Source: DAOMFB01 sp963721385
GTDB lineage: Bacteria > Acidobacteriota > Thermoanaerobaculia > UBA5066
Direction: 5' to 3'
Length of the DNA: 64,000 nucleotides
Assembly (NCBI GenBank): GCA_963721385.1
Contig: CAVRJB010000013.1
Span: 682,001 to 746,000 of the forward strand
In this document: in pieces, positions 35,807 to 45,085 of the stretch
How the letters are laid out: every line of letters begins with the position of its first letter
Numbering within the stretch: position 1 is the first letter of the stretch
Program-made: the position numbers and the translations under genes
Notes under the pieces: model-generated
Told to the model about the DNA's origin: nothing
The model's database searches: none
The model's input: the letters and a program-made list of their open reading frames with translations, nothing else

Positions 35807-37168
35807 GTGAACCCCCTCCTCGTCGACGGCGCGCGCGTGATCGGCATGACGCGCGAGGACGACGTGACCGAGGACGGCGCCCTCCTCGTCGAGGACGGAG
35901 CGATCTCCGCGCTCCACGGCAAGGCGCGGAGACGGGCGGCGGAGATGGAGGCCGGGGGGACCCGGGTCGAGCGGATCGACGCCGCCGGCTTCTGGCTTCT
36001 TCCCGGCTTCGTCCAGACGCACGTCCACCTCTGCCAGACACTCCTCCGGAACGGCCCCGACGACCTGCCGCTCCTGTCGTGGCTCACGGCACACGTCTTT
36101 CCGGGGGAGGCCGCGCACGACGAGGAGACGATGGAGCTCTCGGCGCGTCTCGGCCTCGCCGAGCTGATCGCCGGGGGGACGACGTCCCTGCTCGACATGG
36201 GATCGGTCCGCCACTCGGACGCGCTCTTCCGCGCCGCGGCGGCCTCCGGAGCCCGCGTCACGAGCGGCAACTCCATCATGGACGACCCGGACTCCTGCCC
36301 CGCCGACCTCGTCGCGGGGACGGACGCCGCGCTCGCCGAGGTCGACCGCCTCCTCGCCCGGTGGCACGGCGCGGCCGGCGGACGCCTCCGCGTCGCCTAT
36401 TGCCCGCGCTTCGCGCTCTCCTGCACCGAGCGCGTCCTCCGTTCCGCCGCCGAGCGGGCCCGCGCGCACGGCGTCCTCGTCCACACGCACGCCGCCGAGA
36501 GCCGGGAGGAGACCGCGCTCGTCGAGGCGAAGACCGGACGCTCGAACCTCGTCTACCTCGACGACGTCGGCATCTCCGGCCCCCACGTCGTCCTCGCCCA
36601 CGTCATCCACACGACCGAGGCCGAGCGGGCGCTCCTGGCCGCGCGCGGGACGAACGTGGCGCACTGCCCGTCGTCGAACGTGAAGCTCTCCTCGGGAATC
36701 GCCCCGGTGGCCGACTACCTCTCGCTCGGCATCCGCGTGACGCTCGGCGCCGACGGGGCCCCCTGCAACGACCGCCTCGACCCGTTCGCGGAGATGCGCC
36801 TCGCCGCCCAGCTCTCGCGGATCCGGCCCGGGGCCCGGCCCCTCTCGGCGTGGGACGTCGTGAAGATGGCGACGGCCGACGGCGCGGCCGCGCTCGGGCT
36901 CGAAGGCGCCGGGACGATCGAAGCCGGAAAGCGGGCCGACTTTATTCTCCTCGACCCGGACGCGGGCTTCGCGCGGCCGGCGGGCTGGCGAGGCGACCCC
37001 TACGGTCCGATCGTCTGGTCCTTTGACCGGAGCCACGTCGAGGCAACCTGGGTCGAGGGCGTCCGCCTCTTCTCCCGGAGCGGCCCCTCTCCCGCGGCGG
37101 CCCTCCGCCCGTCCGCACGCGACATCGAAGCGGCGGTGGAAAAACTGCGCGGCCGGGGCCATTCTTAG
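35807..37168 (+). CDS. amidohydrolase, SAH/MTA or guanine deaminase type
   Basis: 453 residues of the cytosine-deaminase-like amidohydrolase superfamily. Metal and catalytic motifs: FVQTHVHLCQTLL, HTHAAES, VLAHVIHTTE, the SSNVKLSSG loop and GADGAPCND. Relatives deaminate S-adenosylhomocysteine, 5'-methylthioadenosine, guanine or 8-oxoguanine. SSNVKLSSGIAPV and the overall length fit the MtaD/SsnA-like group best, but the substrate cannot be fixed. It follows ogt by 21 bases with its own possible leaderless promoter. Confidence 0.8.
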   Translation: MNPLLVDGARVIGMTREDDVTEDGALLVEDGAISALHGKARRRAAEMEAGGTRVERIDAAGFWLLPGFVQTHVHLCQTLLRNGPDDLPLLSWLTAHVFPGEAAHDEETMELSARLGLAELIAGGTTSLLDMGSVRHSDALFRAAAASGARVTSGNSIMDDPDSCPADLVAGTDAALAEVDRLLARWHGAAGGRLRVAYCPRFALSCTERVLRSAAERARAHGVLVHTHAAESREETALVEAKTGRSNLVYLDDVGISGPHVVLAHVIHTTEAERALLAARGTNVAHCPSSNVKLSSGIAPVADYLSLGIRVTLGADGAPCNDRLDPFAEMRLAAQLSRIRPGARPLSAWDVVKMATADGAAALGLEGAGTIEAGKRADFILLDPDAGFARPAGWRGDPYGPIVWSFDRSHVEATWVEGVRLFSRSGPSPAAALRPSARDIEAAVEKLRGRGHS

Positions 37169-37189
37169 GGAGGAGTAAGGAGGAACGTC

Positions 37190-37657
37190 ATGTCACCCCG
37201 CAGGAACGAGCCCTTTCTCAAGACGATCCTCGTCGGCACCGACTTCTCGCTCTGCTCGGCGCGGGCGTTCGGTTTCGCCGTCTCGCTCGCCGCGTCGCAG
37301 GGGGCGAAGATCCACCTGCTCCACGTCCTCGTCGAGCCGATCCAGGCCTTTGACGTGGCGGGCGCTCTGCCGTACCTCGACGTCACGACCCAGAAGGAAT
37401 GGGAGGAGGCGACGCGGAAACGCCTCGCCCAGGCGGTCGCCTCAGCCGGGAAGCGCGGCGTCGTCGCGACGTCCGACATCGTCTGGGGCCGCCCGTCCGA
37501 CGCGCTCGTCGACGCGGCAAAGAGGATGAAGGCCTCGCTCCTCGTCCTCGGCACGCATGGCCGCGGCGCGTTCGAGAAGCTGCTGATCGGCTCGACCGCG
37601 GAGCGCGTCCTCCGCCTTTCGCCCATCCCGGTCCTGACCGTCCGCGAGAAGCGGTGA
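37190..37657 (+). CDS. universal stress protein (UspA family)
   Basis: 155 residues, a single Usp domain. The ATP-binding signature G-x2-G-x9-G-S/T is present as GTHGRGAFEKLLIGST, with the N-terminal ILVGTDFS strand. Such proteins bind ATP and are usually induced by growth arrest or stress. ATG 37190 has a strong AAGGAGG site six bases upstream. The 3' end converges on the RmlC-like gene seven bases away. Confidence 0.88.
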   Translation: MSPRRNEPFLKTILVGTDFSLCSARAFGFAVSLAASQGAKIHLLHVLVEPIQAFDVAGALPYLDVTTQKEWEEATRKRLAQAVASAGKRGVVATSDIVWGRPSDALVDAAKRMKASLLVLGTHGRGAFEKLLIGSTAERVLRLSPIPVLTVREKR

Positions 37658-37664
37658 CTCGCCG

Positions 37665-38243
37665 TCAGCCGTTCGGGATCTCCCAGAGGTCTTTCACGGC
37701 CGGGTGGTCCCAGGCGATCCGGAACTCGTCCGGGTCCCTCGCGTCGAACGTCCGCGTGACGACGTACAGGAGGGCACAGGGGTTCGTCAGGGGGCGGTAG
37801 CCGTGCGCGATCCCCTCCGGGATCCGGACGAGGAGGTCCTGCCCGTCGCCGGCCACGAGGACCTGGGTCTTCCCGTACGTCGGCGAGGCCTTCCGCACGT
37901 CGAAGAGGACGAACTTCGCCTTGTAGGGGTGCGGGCAGAACCAGACGTCCTGCTGCTTCAGGTGGTAGTGGAGCCCTTTGATGTGGCTCTCCGCGTCGAC
38001 GATCGTGAAGTTCATCTGGGCGACGGGGACGTCCCGGAAAAAGTCGGCCAGCGCCTCGCTTCCGGGGTGGTCGGCCTTCGCGCGGTAGATCTCCTGGAAG
38101 AAGCCGCGATCGTCGACGAGGCGCGGAACGCGCAGGACCTTCACGCCGTCGAGCGTCGTCTTCGGGGCGTACGATTTCACCTCCGAACGGAACGCGTCGC
38201 CGATGGCGTCCGGCGGCAGGATCGGTGTCGAAGAGCTGCTCAT
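37665..38243 (-). CDS. dTDP-4-dehydrorhamnose 3,5-epimerase-like cupin (RmlC family)
   Basis: 192 residues of the RmlC fold. The active-site strand reads SHIKGLHYHLKQQDVWFCP, with a histidine at the catalytic base position, and GFFQEIYR, LVRIPEGIAHGYRPL and an ALLYVVT strand follow family order. No rfbA, rfbB or rfbD gene is nearby, so it may be a sugar epimerase of another pathway. ATG 38243 has an AAGGAG site and a TAGAAT hexamer 21 bases upstream. Confidence 0.75.
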   Translation of the reverse strand: MSSSSTPILPPDAIGDAFRSEVKSYAPKTTLDGVKVLRVPRLVDDRGFFQEIYRAKADHPGSEALADFFRDVPVAQMNFTIVDAESHIKGLHYHLKQQDVWFCPHPYKAKFVLFDVRKASPTYGKTQVLVAGDGQDLLVRIPEGIAHGYRPLTNPCALLYVVTRTFDARDPDEFRIAWDHPAVKDLWEIPNG

Positions 38244-38264
38244 CGTGACTCCTTGCTTCCCGCG

Positions 38265-38270
38265 ATTCTA
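38265..38270 (-). promoter_or_regulatory. TAGAAT -10-like element of the RmlC-like gene
   Basis: Minus-strand TAGAAT, 21 bases before ATG 38243, leaving a short leader that holds the AAGGAG ribosome site. It shows that the same hexamer also serves messages with leaders. Confidence 0.4.
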
Positions 38271-38332
38271 TGCGGCTGGTGTATCTTCCTGTCGTTTCCG
38301 TCACCCGAAAAGCCGTCCGAGGAGGTCGACGC

Positions 38333-39853
38333 GTGTCCCGAAATTCCCTCTTTGCCGTCAAGCCGATCGCCGAGCTGCTCGCGGAAGGGGCCGAGGAGGG
38401 CGAGCACAGCCTGAAACGCGCGCTGGGGCGCTGGTCGCTCGTCGCGATCGGCATCGGCGCCATCATCGGCGCCGGCATCTTCGTCATGACCGGGATCGGC
38501 GCGCACGGCTCGATGAACGCCGACGGCACGGTGAAGATTCTCGGGGCGGGCCCCGCGCTGGTCCTCTCGTTCGTCCTCGCGGGAGTCGCGTGCGTCTTCG
38601 CCGGCCTCTGTTACGCGGAGTTCGCCTCGATGATCCCGCTCGCAGGCTCGGCGTACACCTACGCCTACGCGACGCTCGGCGAGCTCTTCGCCTGGATCAT
38701 CGGCTGGGACCTCGTTCTCGAATACATGATGGGGGCCGCCACCGTTTCGGTCGGCTGGTCGGGCTACCTCACGAAGTTCCTGAAGCTCTTCGGGATCCAC
38801 CTTCCGGAATGGCTCACGAACGACTGGGTCACTTACAGCCGTGCGGCCGGAGAGGCGGCGGCGAACGGGCATCCCTGGCCGGCTCCTCCCGAGCTCTTCG
38901 GGATCCCGATCGTCTTCAACCTCCTCGCGCTCCTCGTCGCGCTCCTCGTGACGGCGGTTCTCGCCGTCGGCATCCAGGAGTCGGCGCGATTCAACGCCGG
39001 CATCGTCGCGGTGAAGACGTCGGTCGTCGTGATGGTCATCCTCATCGGCGCCTTCTTCGTCAAGCCGGTGAACTGGGGCGCCAACTGGTCCGAATACGCG
39101 CCGAACGGGTTCGCGGGGATCGCCTCGGGAGCCGCCTACATCTTCTTCGCGTACATCGGGTTCGACGCCATTTCCACGACCGCGCAGGAGGCGAAAAACC
39201 CCCAGAAGGACATGCCCTTCGGGATCATCGGCTCGCTCCTCGTCTGCACGATCCTCTACATCGGCGTCGCGGCGGTCCTCACCGGGATGATCAAGTGGAA
39301 CCAGATCGACCTGAAGGCGCCGATCGCGCAGGCCTTCGAGCACTACGGCCTCGGCTGGGCCGTCTTCATCATCACCGGCGGCGCGCTCGCGGGCCTGACC
39401 TCGGTCATGCTCGTCATGCTCCTCGGGCAGACGCGCGTCTTTTTCGCCATGTCCCGCGACGGCCTCCTGCCGAAGAAGGTGTTCGGCGAGGTCCACACGC
39501 GCTACCGGACGCCCTTCAAGATGACCTGGATCGTCGGGATGATCTGCGCCCTGCTCGGCGCGTTCACGCCGATCGACGACCTCGGACAGATGGTCAACAT
39601 CGGAACGCTCCTCGCGTTCGTCATCGTCTGCCTCGCGGTCATCATCCTCCGCCGGACGAATCCGGAAACCCACCGTCCCTTCCGGACGCCGTTCGTGCCG
39701 CTCGTCCCGGTTCTCGGGGCCGTGTCCTGCTTCTACCTCATGACGAACCTTGGCTGGCACACCTGGGCGCGGCTCTTCATCTGGCTCCTCATCGGCCTCG
39801 TGATCTTCTTCGCCTACAGCCGGCATCACTCGAAACTGACGGCGAAGGGCTGA
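38333..39853 (+). CDS. APC-family amino acid permease
   Basis: 506 residues, about 12 membrane helices. The first helix carries the substrate-binding unwound motif IGIGAIIGAGIFVMTG. Other landmarks are GPALVLSFVLAGVACVFAGLCYAEFASMIP, IFFAYIGFDAISTTAQEAKNP and the RVFFAMSRDGLLP loop, all typical of cationic/YfnA-type transporters. GTG 38333 is preferred over the longer frame from 38270 because an AGGAGG lies eight bases upstream and homology starts here. Substrate amino acid unknown. Confidence 0.87.
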   Translation: MSRNSLFAVKPIAELLAEGAEEGEHSLKRALGRWSLVAIGIGAIIGAGIFVMTGIGAHGSMNADGTVKILGAGPALVLSFVLAGVACVFAGLCYAEFASMIPLAGSAYTYAYATLGELFAWIIGWDLVLEYMMGAATVSVGWSGYLTKFLKLFGIHLPEWLTNDWVTYSRAAGEAAANGHPWPAPPELFGIPIVFNLLALLVALLVTAVLAVGIQESARFNAGIVAVKTSVVVMVILIGAFFVKPVNWGANWSEYAPNGFAGIASGAAYIFFAYIGFDAISTTAQEAKNPQKDMPFGIIGSLLVCTILYIGVAAVLTGMIKWNQIDLKAPIAQAFEHYGLGWAVFIITGGALAGLTSVMLVMLLGQTRVFFAMSRDGLLPKKVFGEVHTRYRTPFKMTWIVGMICALLGAFTPIDDLGQMVNIGTLLAFVIVCLAVIILRRTNPETHRPFRTPFVPLVPVLGAVSCFYLMTNLGWHTWARLFIWLLIGLVIFFAYSRHHSKLTAKG

Positions 39854-39875
39854 GCCCGGCCTCCCCCCGGCAGAC

Positions 39876-40157
39876 GTGAAGCGAGCGGCGCTCCTCCTCC
39901 TGATCGCGGGGGCGCCGCTCCTCCTTGTATTCTTTCCCAGCCTCCGCCGCGCGGCGCTCCGCAAGGGGCGCCTCGTCCTCCTTCTCTGGGTCGGGGCGAT
40001 CCTCCTGACCGGATTTGCGACCGGCGTCTGGTCCGGACGGACGGACGTGATGTCGGAGGGGCAGTGGATTCTGGCCGCCGCAGGCGTCGTCCTCGTCCTC
40101 GCGGCGTTCACCTCCGTCGCGAGGGACGCCTTGAAAGACCGCTCACCTCGAGGCTGA
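39876..40157 (+). CDS. small two-helix membrane protein of unknown function
   Basis: 93 residues from GTG 39876 with two strong hydrophobic segments (AALLLLIAGAPLLLVFF and LVLLLWVGAILLTGFA), and a third possible near ILAAAGVVLVLAAF. No recognisable family. It follows the APC permease by 22 bases, so it may be co-transcribed. Its last 50 bases overlap the convergent glycosyltransferase-like gene, which lowers confidence in the exact end. Confidence 0.45.
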   Translation: MKRAALLLLIAGAPLLLVFFPSLRRAALRKGRLVLLLWVGAILLTGFATGVWSGRTDVMSEGQWILAAAGVVLVLAAFTSVARDALKDRSPRG

Positions 40158-42471
40158 TCCGGTCGATCGCGATTCCGAGCGGTCGCGGATCGTCCCCGGC
40201 GCCGGCTGCCTTCGGCACGAAGACGGATGAGCGGAGGCCGATCCGGACCGGTGCCGTCCCGTCAAAGAGGTCCAGGACCCCCTCGGGTAGATCGAGGCTG
40301 AGGTCGGAGAAGCCTCCGGGCGGTACGTGAAGCGTCCCCGCCGGAAGGCCGCCGACCGCCACAGCAACGTCGACCGCGTCGTTCGACGGCGGCCGCGCGC
40401 GGACGATGAGCTGGCCCGGTGAGAAGCCCCGCACGGGGGAGAACAGAGCCGAGGCCTCGCCCGCCGTCCAGCGGAAGTCGAAGCCCTCCTTCTCGATCCG
40501 CTCACGGGCGTGGAAGCCGGCGAGGTCCGCCCGCGCGTCCGCGGCCGAGCCGACGTCGAGAAGGTAGCCGCGCGCGTTCCTTTCCCAGATCTCTTCGGGC
40601 GGATACGAGAAGGTCGCCTCGCGGATCCGGAAGCAGCCGAGCCTCGGCCGCATCGCGCCGGCGAGCGGCGGCAACTCCATCGGGCGGTCGCAGGAAAGGA
40701 CGAACCACGTGGGGCCCGGGAGCGGCCCGTAGAGCGTCCGGGGAACGATCGCGAGGTCGAACGGTCCGGGCGGGATCTTCCGCGACAGGACGACTTCCCG
40801 CGTCGCCTCTTCGGTGACGGTCAGCGTCGTCTCGCCGGCGTTCGTGTCGCGCTCTCCCAGGAGAACGGCGACGGGCGGGCCCTCGAGCCCCGGCACGAGG
40901 AGCCGCGCCGCGGGCCCCGCCCATCGGAACGCCGGCGCGCCGGGCCGCTGTTCCTTCACGCCGAAGCCGGGCCCGAAAAGCGGCGGAGCGGGGTCCCGCA
41001 CGGCGACGGCGAGGAGGCGGCTGTTGCCGAGCCTTTCGAAAACTCGGCCGCCGAGAAACCAGCTCTTCCAGAGCGGGTCGATCCGGTCGGGCGCGCCCAC
41101 GTCGCCGGTGAAGTCGGCGAGGCGGACGATCCGCTTGTTCGTCGGGAGGGGCGCGGAGACGAACTCCGAGTCGCCGTACGCCCAGCCCCAGAACCGCCCC
41201 TCCCACCGCTCCGTCCGGAGGAACGCGTGGAAGACGTCGTCCGCCACGACCGTCTCGCGCCCGGCATGGAGGTACCGCTCCAGGTGGCGGATCGCGGCGA
41301 TCGGCGGCGTGTCGCGGGTCGCGCTCGTCCGGACGGCGGGATACGCCTCGGCCGCGACGCCGGCCGCGACACCGACGGCCACCAGAAACGCCAGCACGCG
41401 CCTCCGGAAGATCGCCTCGAGCCCGGCTCCAAAGACGAGCGCCGCGATCATCGCGAACGGGACCGAGTAGCGCGACATGGAGCGGTTGTGGAGGAACCAG
41501 AGCGAGAGGAAGAGGGGGGTGACGACGAGCGCGAGGTCGCGGACGCCCCGGCGGCGCCGGTTCAGGAGAAAGGCGGCCCCCGCGGCCGCGACGCCCCAAA
41601 AGAGGAACGCGCGGGGTACCGTGAGGAAGTCGCGGAAAAGGAATGAGTCGAAAAAGCCTCCCACCGAGCCCACCGCCATCGCGTACGAGCGAAACGCCGA
41701 GCGCTCCACGAGGGTGGCCTTCAGGCCGGAGAGGCCGCCCGCCTGCGCGCCGAGCCACGCGACCCACGCGAAGACCCCCGCGGCGAGCGCTCCGACGAAC
41801 GAAACGGCCGCGTCGCGCCGCGAGACACGCGAGATCAGGCGGAGCGCGACGACGAGAAAGAGCGGCCCGAAGGCGAGGAGGAGGTGCGGCCTGACGCCCC
41901 ATCCGGCGGCGGCCGCGAGGCCCGCTCCGAGGGCGAGGAGGCGCGAACGCCGTGCCGCGACGAACTCGCGCCAGCGCGTCTGGTTGGGCGAGCGCCGCTC
42001 GTCGGTGACGGCGAGGAGGGCGGCCGCAAGGAGGCAGAGCGCGGTCCCCGACGTGTCACTGAAGGCGCGCCCGCCGTTGATCCAGACGACCGGCAGCGCT
42101 GCCGCGACGAGGACGCCCGAGAGCGCGGCCCAGCCGCCGACCGCCCGCCGCCCCCAGACATAGAGCGAGACGAGCCCGACGGCGGAGAGGGCCGTCGAGG
42201 CCGTCGCGAGCGCGTTGAAGGGCGTGACGCAGAACGGGAGGAGGGCACGGCCGATCAGGATCCAGACGGGAAACCCGGGCGCCTGCGGCGACAGGTCGAA
42301 GAGGTCGAAGCGCGTGACCGCCCCCGCGAAGACCGCCTCGTCGATCTCGCCCGGCGACGCGGCGAGCGCGAGGAACCGCGACGCCACGACGAGGCCGAGC
42401 GTCACGAGGACGAGGGCCTTCGGCGGATCGGCCCGCCGGTCGATCGGGCCGGAGAGGCGTCGCAGCGGCAC
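40108..42471 (-). CDS. large GT-C-type membrane protein with C-terminal beta-sandwich region
   Basis: 787 residues. The N-terminal half is polytopic with the PMT/ArnT-like first loop (GEIDEAVFAGAV, then LSPQAPGFPVWILIGRALL), pointing to transfer of a sugar from a polyprenyl-phosphate donor. The C-terminal half (about residues 450-787) is soluble. It ends in a segment with FVPKAAGAGDDPRPLGIAI, very like the end of the unrelated-locus protein at 58107-60746. That tail resembles a sugar- or lipid-binding beta-sandwich, which is inference. GTG 42471 start. Acceptor unknown. Confidence 0.68.
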   Translation of the reverse strand: MPLRRLSGPIDRRADPPKALVLVTLGLVVASRFLALAASPGEIDEAVFAGAVTRFDLFDLSPQAPGFPVWILIGRALLPFCVTPFNALATASTALSAVGLVSLYVWGRRAVGGWAALSGVLVAAALPVVWINGGRAFSDTSGTALCLLAAALLAVTDERRSPNQTRWREFVAARRSRLLALGAGLAAAAGWGVRPHLLLAFGPLFLVVALRLISRVSRRDAAVSFVGALAAGVFAWVAWLGAQAGGLSGLKATLVERSAFRSYAMAVGSVGGFFDSFLFRDFLTVPRAFLFWGVAAAGAAFLLNRRRRGVRDLALVVTPLFLSLWFLHNRSMSRYSVPFAMIAALVFGAGLEAIFRRRVLAFLVAVGVAAGVAAEAYPAVRTSATRDTPPIAAIRHLERYLHAGRETVVADDVFHAFLRTERWEGRFWGWAYGDSEFVSAPLPTNKRIVRLADFTGDVGAPDRIDPLWKSWFLGGRVFERLGNSRLLAVAVRDPAPPLFGPGFGVKEQRPGAPAFRWAGPAARLLVPGLEGPPVAVLLGERDTNAGETTLTVTEEATREVVLSRKIPPGPFDLAIVPRTLYGPLPGPTWFVLSCDRPMELPPLAGAMRPRLGCFRIREATFSYPPEEIWERNARGYLLDVGSAADARADLAGFHARERIEKEGFDFRWTAGEASALFSPVRGFSPGQLIVRARPPSNDAVDVAVAVGGLPAGTLHVPPGGFSDLSLDLPEGVLDLFDGTAPVRIGLRSSVFVPKAAGAGDDPRPLGIAIDRISLEVSGLSRRPSRRR

Positions 42472-42520
42472 GGTGTCCCCGCATCTTACGGTTTTGGCGC
42501 GCCGAAGCCGTGACGTCGGC

Positions 42521-42526
42521 TACAAT
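42521..42526 (+). promoter_or_regulatory. TACAAT -10-like element upstream of pcnB
   Basis: TACAAT, seven bases before a short leader ORF and 30 bases before pcnB. No -35 match is evident at normal spacing. Confidence 0.35.
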
Positions 42527-42533
42527 CTCTCCG

Positions 42534-42560
42534 ATGAGGCTCCGGCCCCTTCCGGGATGA
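42534..42560 (+). CDS. possible 8-codon leader ORF overlapping the pcnB start
   Basis: ATG 42534 opens the peptide MRLRPLPG, whose TGA (42558-42560) overlaps the pcnB ATG as ATGA. If the TACAAT promoter is real the message would begin at or near this ATG, so pcnB translation could depend on termination of the leader. It is short enough to be chance. Confidence 0.3.
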   Translation: MRLRPLPG

Positions 42561-43969
42561 CGATTCCCCGGATCATCCCCCGCGCCGAGCACCCGATCTC
42601 GCGCGGCTACATCGACCCCGACGCCCTGCGCGTCCTCTACCGCCTTCACCGCTCGGGCTACAAGGCTTATCTCGTGGGAGGGTCGGTTCGTGACCTGTTG
42701 ACGGGGCGAACGCCGAAGGACTTCGACATCGGCACGGACGCCCGCCCGCAGGAGGTCCGCCGCCTCTTCCGCAATTCCCGCGTCATCGGACGCCGATTCC
42801 GGCTCGTCCACGTCTTCTTCGAGGGGGGAAAGAACGTGGAGGTGTCGACCTTCCGGCGGACACCGGACCCCGTCGCCGTCGAGCAGGGTCCGGGCGGGGA
42901 CGAGGATCTCCTGATCCGGTCGGACAACACGTTCGGCACCCCCGAGCAGGACGCGGTCCGGCGCGACTTCACGATCAACGGCCTCTTCTACGACATCGCG
43001 ACCTACTCGGTCCTCGACTTCGTCGGCGGCGTCGACGACCTCGAGAAACGGCTCGTCCGGACGATCGGCGATCCGCTCATCCGCTTCCGCGAGGACCCCG
43101 TCCGGATGCTCCGCGCCTGCGAGTTCGCGGCGCGCCTGAAATTCCGGATGGAGCCGGAGCTCGTAACCGCGATCGCGGAGCTGAAGGGCGAGATCAGGAA
43201 GAGCGCCCCGCCGCGGGTCACGGAGGAGTTCCTCGACCCGCTCCGCCGCGGCTGGGGACACGACACCTACCGCCTCTGGTCCGAGACCGGCCTCCTCGGC
43301 GTCCTCTTGCCCGAGCTGGACGACGCGATCGCCTCGCACGACGCCCCGTTCTCGTCCCTCTTCTGGCGGATGCTGCACGACCTCGACGCGCGAAGGGCCG
43401 CCGGCGAGCGGCACCACGACGCCGTGCTCCTCTCGGTCCTCATTCTCCCGCTCGTGTTCGGAGCGATCCGCGCGCGCGGCAGCGGCGGACACCGCGTCGA
43501 CCCGTCGCAGATCCTCCTCGTCCTCGAGAACGTCGTGAACCCGCTGGCGCTCCGGATGTCGCTTCCGAACCTGACGACGCACCTCGTCAAGCAGACGCTC
43601 TACACGCTCGGCTCGCTGACTTCGACCCGCCCCGACCAGCCTGCGGCGCGCCGCCTCGTGGCCCGCTCGTGGTTCGCGCCCGCCCTCGCTCTCTTGTCGC
43701 TCTACTCCAAGGCTTCGGGTCGATACCTCGCCGCCGCGGCGGCCTGGCAGGACGTCCTCCAGCGCGCGGGCCATCCCGATGACGCCGCTCCCTCCCCGAT
43801 GCCCGGCACCCCGGCGCCCTTCCCCGAAGCGCTCGTCCCTCCGCCCGCGCTCGCGCGGGCCCACGCCGGCGCCACGATCCTGCCGATGCCGGGCGAGGCG
43901 CGACCCGCCGGCCGAAGGCGGCGTCGCCGCGGCGGCCGCCGCCACTCCCCGGGCGCGGCGGCGGGTTGA
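42557..43969 (+). CDS. pcnB: poly(A) polymerase / CCA-adding-type nucleotidyltransferase
   Basis: 470 residues, class II nucleotidyltransferase. The head domain has the LVGGSVRDLLTGRTPKDFDIGTDA signature with the two catalytic aspartates in DFD, then RRDFTINGLFYD and the RFREDPVRMLRA motif. The neck and body follow, and the C-terminus ends in a strongly basic Arg-rich tail that may bind RNA. PcnB adds 3' poly(A) to RNA; the Arg tail and lack of an HD domain favour that over CCA addition. ATG 42557 is chosen at the start of homology. The gene overlaps the serine hydrolase by four bases (TTGA). Confidence 0.85.
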   Translation: MTIPRIIPRAEHPISRGYIDPDALRVLYRLHRSGYKAYLVGGSVRDLLTGRTPKDFDIGTDARPQEVRRLFRNSRVIGRRFRLVHVFFEGGKNVEVSTFRRTPDPVAVEQGPGGDEDLLIRSDNTFGTPEQDAVRRDFTINGLFYDIATYSVLDFVGGVDDLEKRLVRTIGDPLIRFREDPVRMLRACEFAARLKFRMEPELVTAIAELKGEIRKSAPPRVTEEFLDPLRRGWGHDTYRLWSETGLLGVLLPELDDAIASHDAPFSSLFWRMLHDLDARRAAGERHHDAVLLSVLILPLVFGAIRARGSGGHRVDPSQILLVLENVVNPLALRMSLPNLTTHLVKQTLYTLGSLTSTRPDQPAARRLVARSWFAPALALLSLYSKASGRYLAAAAAWQDVLQRAGHPDDAAPSPMPGTPAPFPEALVPPPALARAHAGATILPMPGEARPAGRRRRRRGGRRHSPGAAAG

Positions 43970-45072
43970 TCCTCCGCGCCGCCGCACGGCTCGCCCTCGC
44001 CGCGGCACTCTTCTCGGCTCCTCTCGCTGCGCAGGATCTCGCCGCGCGGCTCGCCGCCATCGCCGAGGCGGCGGTCACGGACGGGCGAACGGCGGGCGTC
44101 TCCTTCGCCGTGACCCGGGGCGAGACGTCCATCGCCAGGGGCGCCTTCGGATTCGCGGATCTCGAGAACCGCGTCCCCGCGGCCACCGCCAGCGTCTACG
44201 CGATCGGCTCGCTGACGAAGACGTTCACCGCCGCGGCCGTCCTCGCTCTCGCCGACGACGGGAAGCTGTCGCTCGACGACCCCCTCTCGAAGTGGGTCCC
44301 GTCCTTCCCCGCTCCCGGCCGGACGGCCACGATCCGGCAGCTCCTGAATCACACGTCCGGCATCCGCAGCATGACGGCGCTCGGCCCGCGCTACTGGGCA
44401 CAGGCGGGGCGCGAGATCGAGCCCGCCGCGCTCGTCGCGATCTTCGCCGGTGAGCCGCCGGACTTTCTGCCCGGAACCGGATACCGATACAGCAACTCCG
44501 GCTACGTCCTTCTCGGCCTCGTCGTCGAGAAAGCCTCGGGAATGCCGTGGGGCGACTTCGTGACGCGGCGACTTCTCGTCCCGCTCGGCCTCTCCGCGAC
44601 GCGCGACGGCGAAACGGCGGACCTCGTGCCCCACCGGGCCCGCGGGTACACCCGCAAGAAGGACGGCGGCTTCGAGAACGCCTGGCACGTCAGCCTCTCC
44701 CAGGGCTACGCGGCGGGCGCTCTCCTTTCGACGGCGGACGACATCGCCCGCTGGATCCGGCGGCTCTTCGTGGCGCCCCCGGTGAGCGACGCGTCGCACC
44801 ACGCCATGACGACGCCGGCGACGCTCCCGAACGGAAAGACTCTCTCCTACGGTTTCGGCCTCGGGGTCGACGCCTTCGCCGGCCGCAAGCGTTTCTTCCA
44901 CGGCGGCGGCCTCCCGGGCTTCGACGCGTGGGCGGCGTACGTTCCGGGCGACGGCCTCGCGGTCGCCGTCGTCTGCAACACCGACGGCGACGTTGCGATG
45001 GAGATCGCCGACGCGATGGCCGGCCTCGTCCTCGGCGCCCCGGACGCAAGGACGCAGCGTCCGGGATCCTGA
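43966..45072 (+). CDS. exported serine hydrolase, beta-lactamase class C / DD-peptidase fold
   Basis: 368 residues with a signal peptide (ARLALAAALFSAPLAAQ). Active-site motifs: S82-L-T-K85, Y175-S-N177 and the HGGG triad near the C-terminus (RFFHGGGLPGFDA). Family members are class C beta-lactamases, D-aminopeptidases or esterases. The variable motifs do not identify the substrate, so beta-lactam resistance should not be assumed. TTG 43966 overlaps the pcnB stop. Converges on the tricorn gene 13 bases away. Confidence 0.82.
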   Translation: MILRAAARLALAAALFSAPLAAQDLAARLAAIAEAAVTDGRTAGVSFAVTRGETSIARGAFGFADLENRVPAATASVYAIGSLTKTFTAAAVLALADDGKLSLDDPLSKWVPSFPAPGRTATIRQLLNHTSGIRSMTALGPRYWAQAGREIEPAALVAIFAGEPPDFLPGTGYRYSNSGYVLLGLVVEKASGMPWGDFVTRRLLVPLGLSATRDGETADLVPHRARGYTRKKDGGFENAWHVSLSQGYAAGALLSTADDIARWIRRLFVAPPVSDASHHAMTTPATLPNGKTLSYGFGLGVDAFAGRKRFFHGGGLPGFDAWAAYVPGDGLAVAVVCNTDGDVAMEIADAMAGLVLGAPDARTQRPGS

Positions 45073-45085
45073 GCGTCTTCTCGGT

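Noticed and set aside
38240..40111. 623-residue antisense frame opposite the APC permease
   Set aside because: Charged, repetitive translation with no hydrophobic segment or homology; the permease frame explains the region.
43966..45072. Beta-lactam resistance gene
   Set aside because: The SxxK/YxN/HGG motifs are shared by esterases and DD-peptidases. Nothing specific to a clinically relevant beta-lactamase is seen and no mobile context is present.
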